Assembly (NCBI GenBank): GCA_047971145.1
Contig: JBKDZL010000090.1
Location: 1 to 7,197 of the forward strand
Direction: 5' to 3'
DNA: 7,197 bases
Source: JBKDZL01 sp047971145
Lineage (GTDB): Bacteria; Bacillota_I; Bacilli_A; Erysipelotrichales; Erysipelotrichaceae
Under the pieces are notes generated by a model, which did no database searches, was not told where the DNA came from, and saw only the letters and a program-made list of their open reading frames with translations. This document shows positions 1 through 6,312 of this stretch, piece after piece; the stretch's first letter is position 1; each line of letters starts with the position of its first letter. The position numbers and the translations under genes are program-made.

Positions 1-401
1 TTAAAGGCGAAATTGGACATCGAAGTAATGGGGTTTTAATATCTACTGAAAAAGGTAGTGCTATGACCTATGCTTTATGGAATATTCAAGAGCGAGGGCA
101 ACTATTTATCACTCCACAAACTGAAGTTTATCAAGGAATGATTATTGGTAAAGCGGCAAAAGATTTAGATATGGAAGTTAATCCTATAAAAAATAAAAAG
201 TTAACTTCAATCAGATCAAGTGGTGCTGATGATGCGATGAAACTTACACCAGCTAAAATTATGAGTTTAGAGGAAGCTTTAGAATTTATCGCTGAAGATG
301 AATTGGTGGAGATAACACCTGATAGTATTCGCATCAGAAAACGTTATTTAACACCACAAGAGAGAAAACAAAATTCTAAAAAACTTGTTAAAGAGAATTA
401 G
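1..401 (+). CDS. typA: Translational GTPase TypA/BipA, C-terminal fragment (5' end outside window)
   Basis: An open frame entering from the left edge (codons in phase from base 3, 132 residues visible) ends at TAG 399-401. The text KGEIGHRSNGVLISTEKG, followed by TYALWNIQERGQLFI, RSSGADDAMKLTPAK and SLEEALEFIAEDELVEITP, is characteristic of the C-terminal domain of TypA/BipA. This family is a ribosome-binding translation-factor GTPase related to EF-G and LepA; the C-terminal domain contacts the ribosome and tRNA. The G domain lies upstream, outside the window. The ATG at 63 is internal (within GSAMTYAL) and is not the gene start. The tail RKRYLTPQERKQNSKKLVKEN is basic and variable, as expected. 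The stop codon lies inside the terminator hairpin. Identification is by recognition of conserved family text and is firm. Confidence 0.95.
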   Translation, partial: KGEIGHRSNGVLISTEKGSAMTYALWNIQERGQLFITPQTEVYQGMIIGKAAKDLDMEVNPIKNKKLTSIRSSGADDAMKLTPAKIMSLEEALEFIAEDELVEITPDSIRIRKRYLTPQERKQNSKKLVKEN

Positions 402-417
402 GAATTCTCTTTTTTTC
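390..417 (+). terminator. Intrinsic terminator of typA, overlapping its stop codon
   Basis: A perfect 10-bp stem AAAGAGAATT (390-399) / AATTCTCTTT (403-412) has a 3-nt loop AGG and a T run to 416. The TAG stop (399-401) lies at the stem-loop junction, so the last codons of typA form the left arm. The stem is AT-rich but complete. Confidence 0.85.
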
Positions 418-452
418 TTAACCTATGTTATAATCATTCAATTAAGGGGGAA
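405..452 (+). promoter_or_regulatory. Extended -10 promoter and RBS of the ABC exporter gene
   Basis: TGTTATAAT at 426-434 is a perfect -10 (TATAAT, 429-434) with the TGn extension. The -35 is weak: TTCTCT at 405-410 with an 18-bp spacer, lying within the right arm of the typA terminator. Transcription would start near 441, and AAGGGGG at 444-450 is the Shine-Dalgarno sequence before ATG 455. The predicted 5' leader is only about 14 nt. The -10 and RBS are seen directly; the transcription start is inferred. Confidence 0.75.
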
Positions 453-454
453 GT

Positions 455-2188
455 ATGAATAAAAGAACGAAAAAATTTATAAGTTATTATAAACCTTATA
501 AATCATTATTTTTTACCGATATGTTTTGTGCTATTGTTGTTGCGGGTATTACTTTAATATTCCCTTTATTAACAAGATATATTGCCAATGATGTGATTAA
601 TTCTAGTGGACCAATTAACTTTAATATTATTTTATTATTAGGTGGAGTTATGTTGGTTTTAATTGCTATTAGTTATTTTTGTAATTATTTTATTGCTTTT
701 AAGGGTCATGTTATGGGGGCAAAAATGGAAGCTGATATGCGAAATGAGTTATTTCATCATTATCAAAAATTAAGCTTTAATTTTTATGATAATCAAAAAG
801 TTGGACAATTAATGACCAGGCTAACTAATGATTTGTTTTCTCTAACAGAGCTATATCATCACGGACCAGAGGACCTTTTAATATCGGCAGTTAAAATTAT
901 TGGGGCTTTTGTAATTTTGATGAGCATAAATATTCCTTTAACTTTACTGGTGTTTACTTGTATTCCTATCATGATAGTATTTGCAGTCTACTATAACAAA
1001 CAATTAAAAAAAGCTTTTAAAGCCAATCGTAAGAAAATTGGTGATATTAATGCCCGTATTGAAGATAGTCTCTCAGGTATTAGAGTAGTAAAATCTTTTG
1101 CGAATGAAGAAAAAGAATTAACTAAATTTATGGATGAAAATAATATGTGGCTACATACTAAATGGAACTCTTATCAAAAAATGGGCAGGTTCCACTCTGG
1201 TATTGCGGCATTTATTAGTTTGCTGAGTGTAATCATTATTATCGGTAGTGCTTATTTTATCAGTCTTAACCAAATGAATGGTGGTGATTTAATTGCTTTT
1301 CTTTTATACATTGGTAATTTAACTGATCCAATTAAAAAATTGATTAATTTTACTGAAACTTATCAAAATGGTATCAGTGGTTATGAGCGGTTTTATGAAT
1401 TATTAGAAATTGAAGCTGATATTGCTGATAAAGATAATGCAATTGATTTGCAAGAAGTTAAAGGACAAGTAACCTTTGATGATGTTACTTTTAAATATGA
1501 CCCAAAAAGTCCAGAGATTTTAAAAAATATTAATTTAACAGTGGAAGCTGGAGAATATATTGCCTTGGTTGGTCAAAGTGGTGCTGGTAAGACTACTTTT
1601 TGTTCTTTAATTCCGAGGTTTTATGATATTAATAGTGGTTCAATCAAAATTGATGGTATCAGCAACCAAGACATCACAATGAAATCTTTAAGAGCTAACA
1701 TTGGTATTGTTCAACAAGACGTGTATTTATTTGCGGGAACAATATTGGATAATATCGCCTATGGTGATTTGAATGCCAGTGAAGCAGAAATTAATAAAGC
1801 AGCAAAATTAGCTAATGCTCATGATTTTATTATGGAATTAGAAAATGGTTATTATACTGATGTTGGCTCACGAGGAGTTAAATTATCTGGTGGGCAAAAA
1901 CAAAGACTATCAATAGCCAGAGTGTTTCTGAAAAATCCAGCAATTTTGATTTTTGATGAAGCGACTAGTGCTTTAGATAATGAGAGCGAAAAAGTGGTTC
2001 AAGATTCATTAGAAAAATTAGCGAAAAATAGGACGACCTTTGTAATTGCTCATCGTTTATCGACAATTCGCAATGCTCAAAAAATTGTGGTTTTAGGAGA
2101 AAATGGTATCGAAGAAATCGGCAATCATGAAGAGTTGTTAAAATCAAATGGTGAATACGCTAAGTTATATAATATGCAATTTCAATAA
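455..2188 (+). CDS. ABC exporter half-transporter (fused membrane and ATPase domains)
   Basis: The 577-residue product has the length and order of a bacterial type IV (MsbA/Sav1866-like) half-exporter, which works as a homo- or heterodimer in the cytoplasmic membrane. The membrane domain spans about residues 1-310, with hydrophobic segments near 19-41, 57-80, 141-160, 161-182, 250-270 and 277-297. In the ATPase domain I see the A-loop Tyr348, Walker A GQSGAGKTT (373-381), Q-loop Gln421, signature LSGGQ (477-481), Walker B ILIFDE (497-502) with catalytic Glu502, D-loop SALD (505-508) and H-loop His533. All catalytic residues are present. The start is set by AAGGGGG 5 nt upstream. There is no second half-transporter beside it, so a homodimer is the simplest reading. 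The substrate cannot be told from sequence; lipid, drug or peptide export are all possible. It is monocistronic, with its own promoter and terminator. Confidence 0.93.
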   Translation: MNKRTKKFISYYKPYKSLFFTDMFCAIVVAGITLIFPLLTRYIANDVINSSGPINFNIILLLGGVMLVLIAISYFCNYFIAFKGHVMGAKMEADMRNELFHHYQKLSFNFYDNQKVGQLMTRLTNDLFSLTELYHHGPEDLLISAVKIIGAFVILMSINIPLTLLVFTCIPIMIVFAVYYNKQLKKAFKANRKKIGDINARIEDSLSGIRVVKSFANEEKELTKFMDENNMWLHTKWNSYQKMGRFHSGIAAFISLLSVIIIIGSAYFISLNQMNGGDLIAFLLYIGNLTDPIKKLINFTETYQNGISGYERFYELLEIEADIADKDNAIDLQEVKGQVTFDDVTFKYDPKSPEILKNINLTVEAGEYIALVGQSGAGKTTFCSLIPRFYDINSGSIKIDGISNQDITMKSLRANIGIVQQDVYLFAGTILDNIAYGDLNASEAEINKAAKLANAHDFIMELENGYYTDVGSRGVKLSGGQKQRLSIARVFLKNPAILIFDEATSALDNESEKVVQDSLEKLAKNRTTFVIAHRLSTIRNAQKIVVLGENGIEEIGNHEELLKSNGEYAKLYNMQFQ

Positions 2189-2193
2189 ATAAG

Positions 2194-2227
2194 AAAAGTA
2201 GACTTACTATTAGCAAGTCTACTTTTT
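2194..2227. terminator. Bidirectional terminator between the ABC gene and ispG
   Basis: A perfect 12-bp stem AAAAGTAGACTT (2194-2205) / AAGTCTACTTTT (2215-2226) has a 9-nt loop. On the plus strand a T run follows (2223-2227), ending ABC transcripts 5 nt after their stop. On the minus strand the arm contains the ispG stop TAG (2221-2219) and is followed by TTTTCTTATTT. One hairpin therefore serves both convergent genes. Confidence 0.85.
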
Positions 2228-3310
2228 AATGTTATTATGATTCTTGGATTTTTCTTCAAGGATTATCAAAATTTGTTGTTTTAATAGCTTAATCATTTCT
2301 GCTGGTGGACCTTGAGCAAATATTTTTCCGTTTTTGAGAATGACTAGTTTATCACCACCACCAAAAATCCCGATATCTGCTTCACGTGCCTCACCTGGTC
2401 CATTGACTGTGCAGCCCATAACTGCAACTTTAATATTACCACTCAGCGTAGCAAGGAAATCTTCTATTTCTTTGACATAATTCAGCATATCATAGGCTAG
2501 TCTACCACAGGTAGGACAAGAAATTAATTTGGGATAATTATCAATTAAGTTAAAGGTAGCTAATAATTCTTTGGCTATTTTAATTTCCTCAACAGGATTA
2601 GCACTAACAGAGATTCTAATAGTATCACCGATTCCTTGATGTAAAAGGATACCTAAGGCAGCGGATGATCTGATACTTGAGGCGAAAAAACTTCCTGCTT
2701 CAGTTACTCCTAAATGAAGAGGGTAATTAAAGGTTTTTGCTGCTAATTGATAGCTGTCAATACATAAGCCACTATCACTGGATTTAAAAGAAAGACAGAT
2801 ATTAGTAAAATTTAAATCTTCTAAAATTTTAACATGATTTTGAGCAGACTCAATCATTGCTTGGGCAGTAGGTTTTTGATACTTAGCTAAGATATTTTTT
2901 TCTAAAGAACCGGAGTTGATACCAATTCTGATGGGAATATCCTTTTCTTTACAAGACTTGACTACTGCTTCAACATTGCTGATTTTACCAATATTACCAG
3001 GATTAATTCTAATTTTATCAATTCCATTTTCAATGGCAATTAAAGCCAAACGATAATCATAGTGAATATCAGCTACTAAAGGCATAGTAGTGTGTTTCTT
3101 AATTTCTTTAATTGCTTTTGCATCTTCTTCATTTAAAATTGCTAATCTAACAATTTGACAGCCTACTTTTTCTAATTCTTTTATTTGTGCCAAGGTATTT
3201 TTAAAATCTTTAGTTTTAGTATTACACATTGATTGAATAATTACTTTATTTTGGCCACCAATTTGAACATTACCAATTTTTATTGCTTTTGTTGCAGTTC
3301 TTTTTATCAT
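2219..3310 (-). CDS. ispG: 4-hydroxy-3-methylbut-2-enyl diphosphate synthase IspG (GcpE)
   Basis: IspG converts 2-C-methylerythritol 2,4-cyclodiphosphate to HMBPP, the penultimate step of the MEP isoprenoid pathway, using a 4Fe-4S cluster and a flavodoxin or ferredoxin as electron donor. The 363-residue product begins with family text RTATKAIKIGNVQIGGQNKV and a TIM-barrel region containing VADIHYDYRLAL, RINPGNIG, RIGINSGSLE and LHLGVTEAG. The C-terminal cluster domain has CPTCGR (Cys265, Cys268) and MGCTVNGPGEA (Cys300, Glu307), which are the three Cys and one Glu cluster ligands of the family. Length is normal for the two-domain bacterial form. No clear Shine-Dalgarno precedes the ATG at 3310, but the family N-terminus supports it. 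The gene is convergent with the ABC exporter and divergent from rpmG. A lysine/asparagine-rich tail ends inside the shared terminator. Confidence 0.97.
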   Translation of the reverse strand: MIKRTATKAIKIGNVQIGGQNKVIIQSMCNTKTKDFKNTLAQIKELEKVGCQIVRLAILNEEDAKAIKEIKKHTTMPLVADIHYDYRLALIAIENGIDKIRINPGNIGKISNVEAVVKSCKEKDIPIRIGINSGSLEKNILAKYQKPTAQAMIESAQNHVKILEDLNFTNICLSFKSSDSGLCIDSYQLAAKTFNYPLHLGVTEAGSFFASSIRSSAALGILLHQGIGDTIRISVSANPVEEIKIAKELLATFNLIDNYPKLISCPTCGRLAYDMLNYVKEIEDFLATLSGNIKVAVMGCTVNGPGEAREADIGIFGGGDKLVILKNGKIFAQGPPAEMIKLLKQQILIILEEKSKNHNNIKK

Positions 3311-3347
3311 ATAATTAAGAATATCATGAAAATCTAAAAATTTATAG

Positions 3348-3376
3348 TAGAAAAGCCTATAATTATATGGTATACT
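3348..3376 (+). promoter_or_regulatory. Likely rpmG promoter (extended -10)
   Basis: TGGTATACT (3368-3376) gives a TGn-extended -10 box TATACT at 3371-3376. TAGAAA at 3348-3353 matches the -35 consensus at 4 of 6 positions with an ideal 17-bp spacer. Transcription would start near 3383, leaving a leader of about 26 nt that carries AAAGGAG (3396-3401) ahead of the rpmG ATG. A second -10-like box TATAAT lies at 3358-3363, but its -35 is poor. Confidence 0.6.
3358..3367. promoter_or_regulatory. Palindromic -10-like element in the ispG/rpmG divergent region
   Basis: TATAATTATA is a perfect palindrome, so a consensus -10 box TATAAT reads on both strands (plus 3358-3363, minus 3367-3362). On the minus strand it is the best visible -10 for ispG, with transcription starting near 3355 and a leader of about 45 nt. 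No good -35 is visible at 16-18 bp on that side, so assignment to ispG is tentative. A weaker minus-strand alternative is TATAAA at 3346-3341. Confidence 0.4.
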
Positions 3377-3408
3377 TACTTAGCAAATAAAAGCAAAGGA
3401 GAAATATT

Positions 3409-3564
3409 ATGGCTGTAAGAGAAAATATTCAATTTAAATGCTCTGTTTGTGGTGAAGAAAATTATTTAGGTAGTCGCAATAAACGCAAAAATCCTGAAAA
3501 AATGACGATTAAAAAATATTGCAGTCGTTGTAACAAAAAAACTGACCATAAGGAGAAAAAATAA
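3409..3564 (+). CDS. rpmG: 50S ribosomal protein L33 (zinc-binding form)
   Basis: A small gene of 51 residues begins MAVRENIQFKCSVCGEENYL and continues with SRNKRKNPEKMTIKKYCSRC. This is ribosomal protein L33 of the large subunit. Two CxxC pairs, Cys11/Cys14 and Cys38/Cys41, form the zinc ribbon of the 'C+' type; zinc-free paralogues lack them. Length is typical (about 49-51). AAAGGAG at 3396-3401 lies 7 nt upstream of the ATG and fixes the start. The TAA stop overlaps the foot of the terminator. Many Firmicutes carry two or three rpmG copies, with Zn-free forms induced under zinc limitation; no Zur-like operator is evident here, so this looks like the ordinary zinc-replete copy. Only one copy is in the window. 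Confidence 0.95.
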   Translation: MAVRENIQFKCSVCGEENYLGSRNKRKNPEKMTIKKYCSRCNKKTDHKEKK

Positions 3565-3588
3565 GCTGCGAAATTCGACAGCTTTTTT
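3563..3588 (+). terminator. Intrinsic terminator of rpmG, overlapping its stop codon
   Basis: The stem AAGCTG (3563-3568) / CAGCTT (3579-3584) encloses a 10-nt segment in which CG/CG can add two pairs, and it is followed by a T run to 3588. The TAA stop (3562-3564) overlaps its first bases. The T run ends only 5 nt before the next start codon (3594). Confidence 0.75.
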
Positions 3589-3593
3589 AATAT

Positions 3594-4199
3594 ATGCAAA
3601 ACGAAGTTAAATTATTTCAAAATGGTCCAATGGCTAATAATACTTATTTATTAACGAATGGTTCTATAGCTGTCATTATAGATCCTAGTTTTAATGTTTC
3701 TAAACTGATAAATTATGTAGATACTCATAAATTGGTTGTAAAAGCGATTTTACTTACTCATGCTCATTACGATCATTGGGTGTCTTTGGACTCTTTAGTT
3801 GCCTTATATCAGTGTCCGTTTTATTTAAGAGAAGCTGAGCATCATTACTTAGTAGACAAAAATCTTTCTTTAGGGCAAATTACTAACTTAATACCTTTAG
3901 ATTATCCTGCAATTTTGAATATTGATAATTTCACTTTTGATATTTATGATACACCAGGACACTCACCAGGCAGTGTTTGTTTGCTGTGGCGTAATAATTT
4001 ATTTACAGGTGATTGTCTTTTTGCTGGTGATATAGGGCGAACTGACTTACCAGGTGGTAGCACTATAAAAATGAGAGAAACTTTAAAATATCTTGCTAGT
4101 TGGACAGCAGATTATAATATATACCCCGGACACAATGAGAGCTCATCATTAACTCATGAGCAAACTTTTAATTTATCTTTAGCTCAATTTAAAAAATAA
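3594..4199 (+). CDS. Metallo-beta-lactamase-fold hydrolase, YqgX/glyoxalase II-like
   Basis: The 201-residue product has all metal ligands of the MBL superfamily: THAHYDHW (His56, His58, Asp60, His61), PGHSPG (His123), FTGD (Asp140) and YPGH (His180). The text GDCLFAGDIGRTDLPGG after Asp140 is typical of the YqgX/YcbL branch of small cytoplasmic glyoxalase II-like hydrolases, which act on thioesters such as S-lactoylglutathione analogues. No C-terminal glyoxalase II substrate domain follows, so the physiological substrate is unknown. The N-terminus VKLFQNGPMANNTYLL fits the family, so ATG 3594 is right even though no Shine-Dalgarno precedes it. No promoter of its own is obvious; it may depend on readthrough from rpmG and may be co-transcribed with comG 38 nt downstream. 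There is no evidence that it serves competence; from memory, B. subtilis yqgX also lies near comG. Confidence 0.88.
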   Translation: MQNEVKLFQNGPMANNTYLLTNGSIAVIIDPSFNVSKLINYVDTHKLVVKAILLTHAHYDHWVSLDSLVALYQCPFYLREAEHHYLVDKNLSLGQITNLIPLDYPAILNIDNFTFDIYDTPGHSPGSVCLLWRNNLFTGDCLFAGDIGRTDLPGGSTIKMRETLKYLASWTADYNIYPGHNESSSLTHEQTFNLSLAQFKK

Positions 4200-4224
4200 T
4201 TCTTAGGAATTTCTAATTTTTTTT
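4191..4224 (+). terminator. Weak AT-rich hairpin with T8 run between the hydrolase gene and comGA
   Basis: An inner stem AATTC (4198-4202) / GAATT (4207-4211) has loop TTAG. An outer stem AAAAAAT (4191-4197) / ATTTTTT (4216-4222) is separated by a 4-nt bulge, and a run of eight T ends at 4224. The hydrolase stop TAA (4197-4199) lies inside the stem. The hairpin is nearly all A/T, so at best it is a leaky terminator allowing partial readthrough into comG. Confidence 0.4.
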
Positions 4225-4237
4225 GCAATATATAAGT

Positions 4238-5098
4238 GTGGAAGAAAAACTAGAGAAATTAATGGCTTTAACTTTAGAAAATAGAGCAAGCGATATCCAT
4301 ATCCAAATCAAAGAAAATCATATTAAAGTCTTTTTGCGTAAAAATAAAGAGCTAATTTTAACGAATTTTAAAATCGATAGTGAGTTTATCAGTTATTTAT
4401 TATATCGAGCAAAATTAGATATTTCTTTAAAAGCTAAGCCTCAAACTGGAGTTTTTGATTGTTATTATGATTATCACCAATACTCACTTAGAGTAGCGAT
4501 GATCCAATCATATAATTACTCTAGTATAGTCCTTAGAATTTTAAACCAATATAATTTTTTAAGTTTTAGTGATTTAACAAATGATCAGCTAGCAATTAAA
4601 AAATTAGAAAGTTTTAGTAAATATGAATATGGACTATTAATTTTCTCAGGTCCTACTGGCTCTGGTAAGACGACCAGTGCCTATACGATGCTGCGTCAAT
4701 TCACAAATTTAGCGATATATACCATTGAGGATCCCATTGAAGTAAAATTTAATGAATTTGTTCAACTACAAGTAAATGAAAGTTTGAATCTAGATTTTGC
4801 CAATTCCATTAAGCAAATTCTTAGGCATGATCCTGATATTATTTTTATTGGCGAAATAAGAGATGAGTATAGTGCAAAAATGGCAATTCGCTCAGCCTTG
4901 AGCGGACACTTAGTAATTGCGACAATTCATAGTGGTAGTGCTAGCTCCACCATACAGAGATTGTTGGATTTTGAAGTTAAAGCTGTTGATTTGAGGGAGG
5001 TACTAATAGGTGTTATTAATCAAAGATTATCTTATCAAAAAAGTGAAGAGCGTTATTTGGCAACTTACAGTATTTTGGAACAAAAGGAAATATTCTAG
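4238..5098 (+). CDS. comGA: Competence pseudopilus assembly ATPase ComGA
   Basis: This is a GspE/PilB-type secretion ATPase that powers pseudopilus assembly for DNA uptake at the cytoplasmic face of the membrane. Counting from GTG 4238 (286 residues), the N-terminal ASDIH motif is at 17-21, Walker A GPTGSGKTT at 138-146, the Asp box TIEDP at 162-166, RHDPDIIFIGEIRD (Walker B region) at 196-209 and the His box GHLVIATIHS at 223-232. All catalytic boxes are intact. The protein ends soon after GVINQRL and lacks the C-terminal tetracysteine zinc region of many PilB/GspE proteins; B. subtilis ComGA is about 356 residues. The start is uncertain: TTG 4223, GTG 4238 and ATG 4262 are all in frame and none has a good Shine-Dalgarno. 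GTG gives the usual spacing before ASDIH. It is the first gene of the comG operon and its 3' end overlaps comGB by 89 nt. Confidence 0.92.
   Translation: MEEKLEKLMALTLENRASDIHIQIKENHIKVFLRKNKELILTNFKIDSEFISYLLYRAKLDISLKAKPQTGVFDCYYDYHQYSLRVAMIQSYNYSSIVLRILNQYNFLSFSDLTNDQLAIKKLESFSKYEYGLLIFSGPTGSGKTTSAYTMLRQFTNLAIYTIEDPIEVKFNEFVQLQVNESLNLDFANSIKQILRHDPDIIFIGEIRDEYSAKMAIRSALSGHLVIATIHSGSASSTIQRLLDFEVKAVDLREVLIGVINQRLSYQKSEERYLATYSILEQKEIF
4993..5000 (+). promoter_or_regulatory. Strong Shine-Dalgarno inside comGA that sets the comGB start
   Basis: GAGGGAGG lies within comGA codons (Leu-Arg-Glu-Val) with a 9-nt spacer to GTG 5010. It is the best ribosome binding site in the operon, and it supports a comGB start 89 nt upstream of the comGA stop. 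Confidence 0.6.
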
Positions 5099-6011
5099 AA
5101 AAAAGTTTGACTTTGCTTATTTGAAACTATTTTTAGATGCAGGATACTCTCTGGCCGATTCTTTAGAAGTAATAACTGGATTTGAGTCATTAAATGTTTT
5201 TCTAAAGCAGGGGGGAGCTTTACAAAAATGGTTATATGACAATGATTATAGTTTGTTAGCTAGTTTATTAGAAAAAATGGAATTTAAATTAGCACTTAAA
5301 ATTTATTTGAATTTAGAAAATTTCAAAAAAGAGCATTTAAAGAAGTTAAAGCTGGTATTAGTTTTACCTTGTATTTATTTAGTGATGGCCATCGCTCTAG
5401 CTTGTCTTGCTGAGTTTTGGTTGTTGCCAATTCTAGAGAGTTTATTAGGTGCTGGTAGAGTTGTGTTTGCTCTTTGGGTTTTAAAAGCAATAAATATTGG
5501 ACTTTTAACTTGCTTGTTAGTTATTGTGGTGTTAGTAGTATTATTAATTTTTCAAGAGCGTAGTTTCTGGGTATTGTTATTAAATAAGCCTTATTTTAAA
5601 TGGTTGCATAAATTATTTGTTTATCGCTTTGTTAATTACTATTTAGCGTTTGCTGATAATATTAGTGAGAGTATTCTAGTGATAAAGGGTTTGCGAAATT
5701 TGAAGAGTGAATTTGTTGTAAGAAATTATGCTGATTTAGTACACTATCAATTAAATAGTGGACAAGATTTAATTCAAAGTTTTAATATTATTGATAAAGA
5801 TTTGTCGGTTATGTTAATGATTGGTACTAAGACTATGAATGTTAGCAAAATTTTAAAAATTTATTTACAGAAGATAGAATTAGAAATAAATAAAATTATT
5901 AAGGGGATTGGTATTTTTTTACAAGTGTTTAGTTATGGTTATATAGCGATATTAGTAATTGTGATATATCAAATGTTACTATTACCACTGGAAATGATTG
6001 AAAGGATATAA
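5010..6011 (+). CDS. comGB: Competence pseudopilus membrane platform protein ComGB
   Basis: A 333-residue GspF/PilC-family inner-membrane platform protein that couples ComGA to pilin assembly. The N-terminal part contains FAYLKLFLDAGYSLADSLEV (35-54), the typical opening of the first GspF domain. Three hydrophobic segments fit the family topology: about 114-141, 155-181 and 298-325, the last near the C-terminus. The second GspF domain (about 200-297) has YYLAFADNISESILVIKGL in place of the usual start. Length is close to other ComGB proteins. GTG 5010 is chosen because of GAGGGAGG 9 nt upstream, which makes an 89-nt overlap with comGA. A later in-frame GTG at 5043 has no Shine-Dalgarno. The first 34 residues are basic and unconserved. 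The 3' end carries the comGC ribosome binding site, so the two genes are likely translationally coupled. Confidence 0.9.
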   Translation: MLLIKDYLIKKVKSVIWQLTVFWNKRKYSRKKFDFAYLKLFLDAGYSLADSLEVITGFESLNVFLKQGGALQKWLYDNDYSLLASLLEKMEFKLALKIYLNLENFKKEHLKKLKLVLVLPCIYLVMAIALACLAEFWLLPILESLLGAGRVVFALWVLKAINIGLLTCLLVIVVLVVLLIFQERSFWVLLLNKPYFKWLHKLFVYRFVNYYLAFADNISESILVIKGLRNLKSEFVVRNYADLVHYQLNSGQDLIQSFNIIDKDLSVMLMIGTKTMNVSKILKIYLQKIELEINKIIKGIGIFLQVFSYGYIAILVIVIYQMLLLPLEMIERI

Positions 6012-6012
6012 T

Positions 6013-6312
6013 ATGAAAAAAAACGATGGCTTTACGTTAATTGAAATGATAATAGTACTAGCAATAATTTGCGTAGTGATTTTATTGACAATACCCAATA
6101 TTCAACAAAAACAAGAAATTGTTAATCAAAAGGGTTGCGAGGCACTAATTGAAGTGGTAAATAGCCAAATTTTATTGTATGAGGTTGCTAATGGTGGTGA
6201 GCCTGGTAGTATTTCCGTTTTGATAAGTGAGGGTTATTTAAAAGAATCACAAGCAGTGTGTCCAAGTGGTGAGAGTATTGTAATCAGCAATGGACAGGCA
6301 GGAGTCTCTTAA
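6013..6312 (+). CDS. comGC: Major competence pseudopilin ComGC
   Basis: A 99-residue class III prepilin. The leader MKKNDG is followed by FTLIE, so prepilin peptidase should cut between Gly6 and Phe7, leaving the conserved Glu at mature position 5 (Glu11). A hydrophobic helix follows to about residue 28 (IPNIQQKQ). The C-terminal part has ISEGYLKESQAVCPSGESI, which matches the ComGC C-terminal region. Cys42 and Cys83 could form a disulfide as in B. subtilis ComGC; Cys20 lies in the membrane helix. ATG 6013 with AAAGGA at 6001-6006 is the start. It directly follows the comGB stop (6009-6011). The upstream TTG at 5998 would only add MKGYN before the leader and is unlikely. The peptidase gene (comC/pilD) is not in this window. 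Confidence 0.93.
   Translation: MKKNDGFTLIEMIIVLAIICVVILLTIPNIQQKQEIVNQKGCEALIEVVNSQILLYEVANGGEPGSISVLISEGYLKESQAVCPSGESIVISNGQAGVS

Noticed and set aside
131..334. Minus-strand open frame inside typA
   Set aside because: It lies opposite conserved TypA coding sequence, has a low-complexity Ser/Ile/Ala composition and no RBS; it is an antisense shadow.
63..401. A separate small gene starting at ATG 63
   Set aside because: The frame is open to the left edge with conserved TypA residues before this Met, so it is internal to typA.
1965..2147. Minus-strand open frame opposite the ABC ATPase domain
   Set aside because: The plus strand there encodes the conserved D-loop and H-loop region. The minus-strand product resembles nothing I recognise.
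3307..3327. Six-codon upstream frame overlapping the ispG start on the minus strand (ATGA overlap)
   Set aside because: It has no RBS and such short frames are common in AT-rich DNA; there is no regulatory motif to support it.
5998..6012. TTG start for comGC adding MKGYN
   Set aside because: ATG 6013 has AAAGGA at 6 nt and gives a standard short prepilin leader; the TTG has no suitable RBS.
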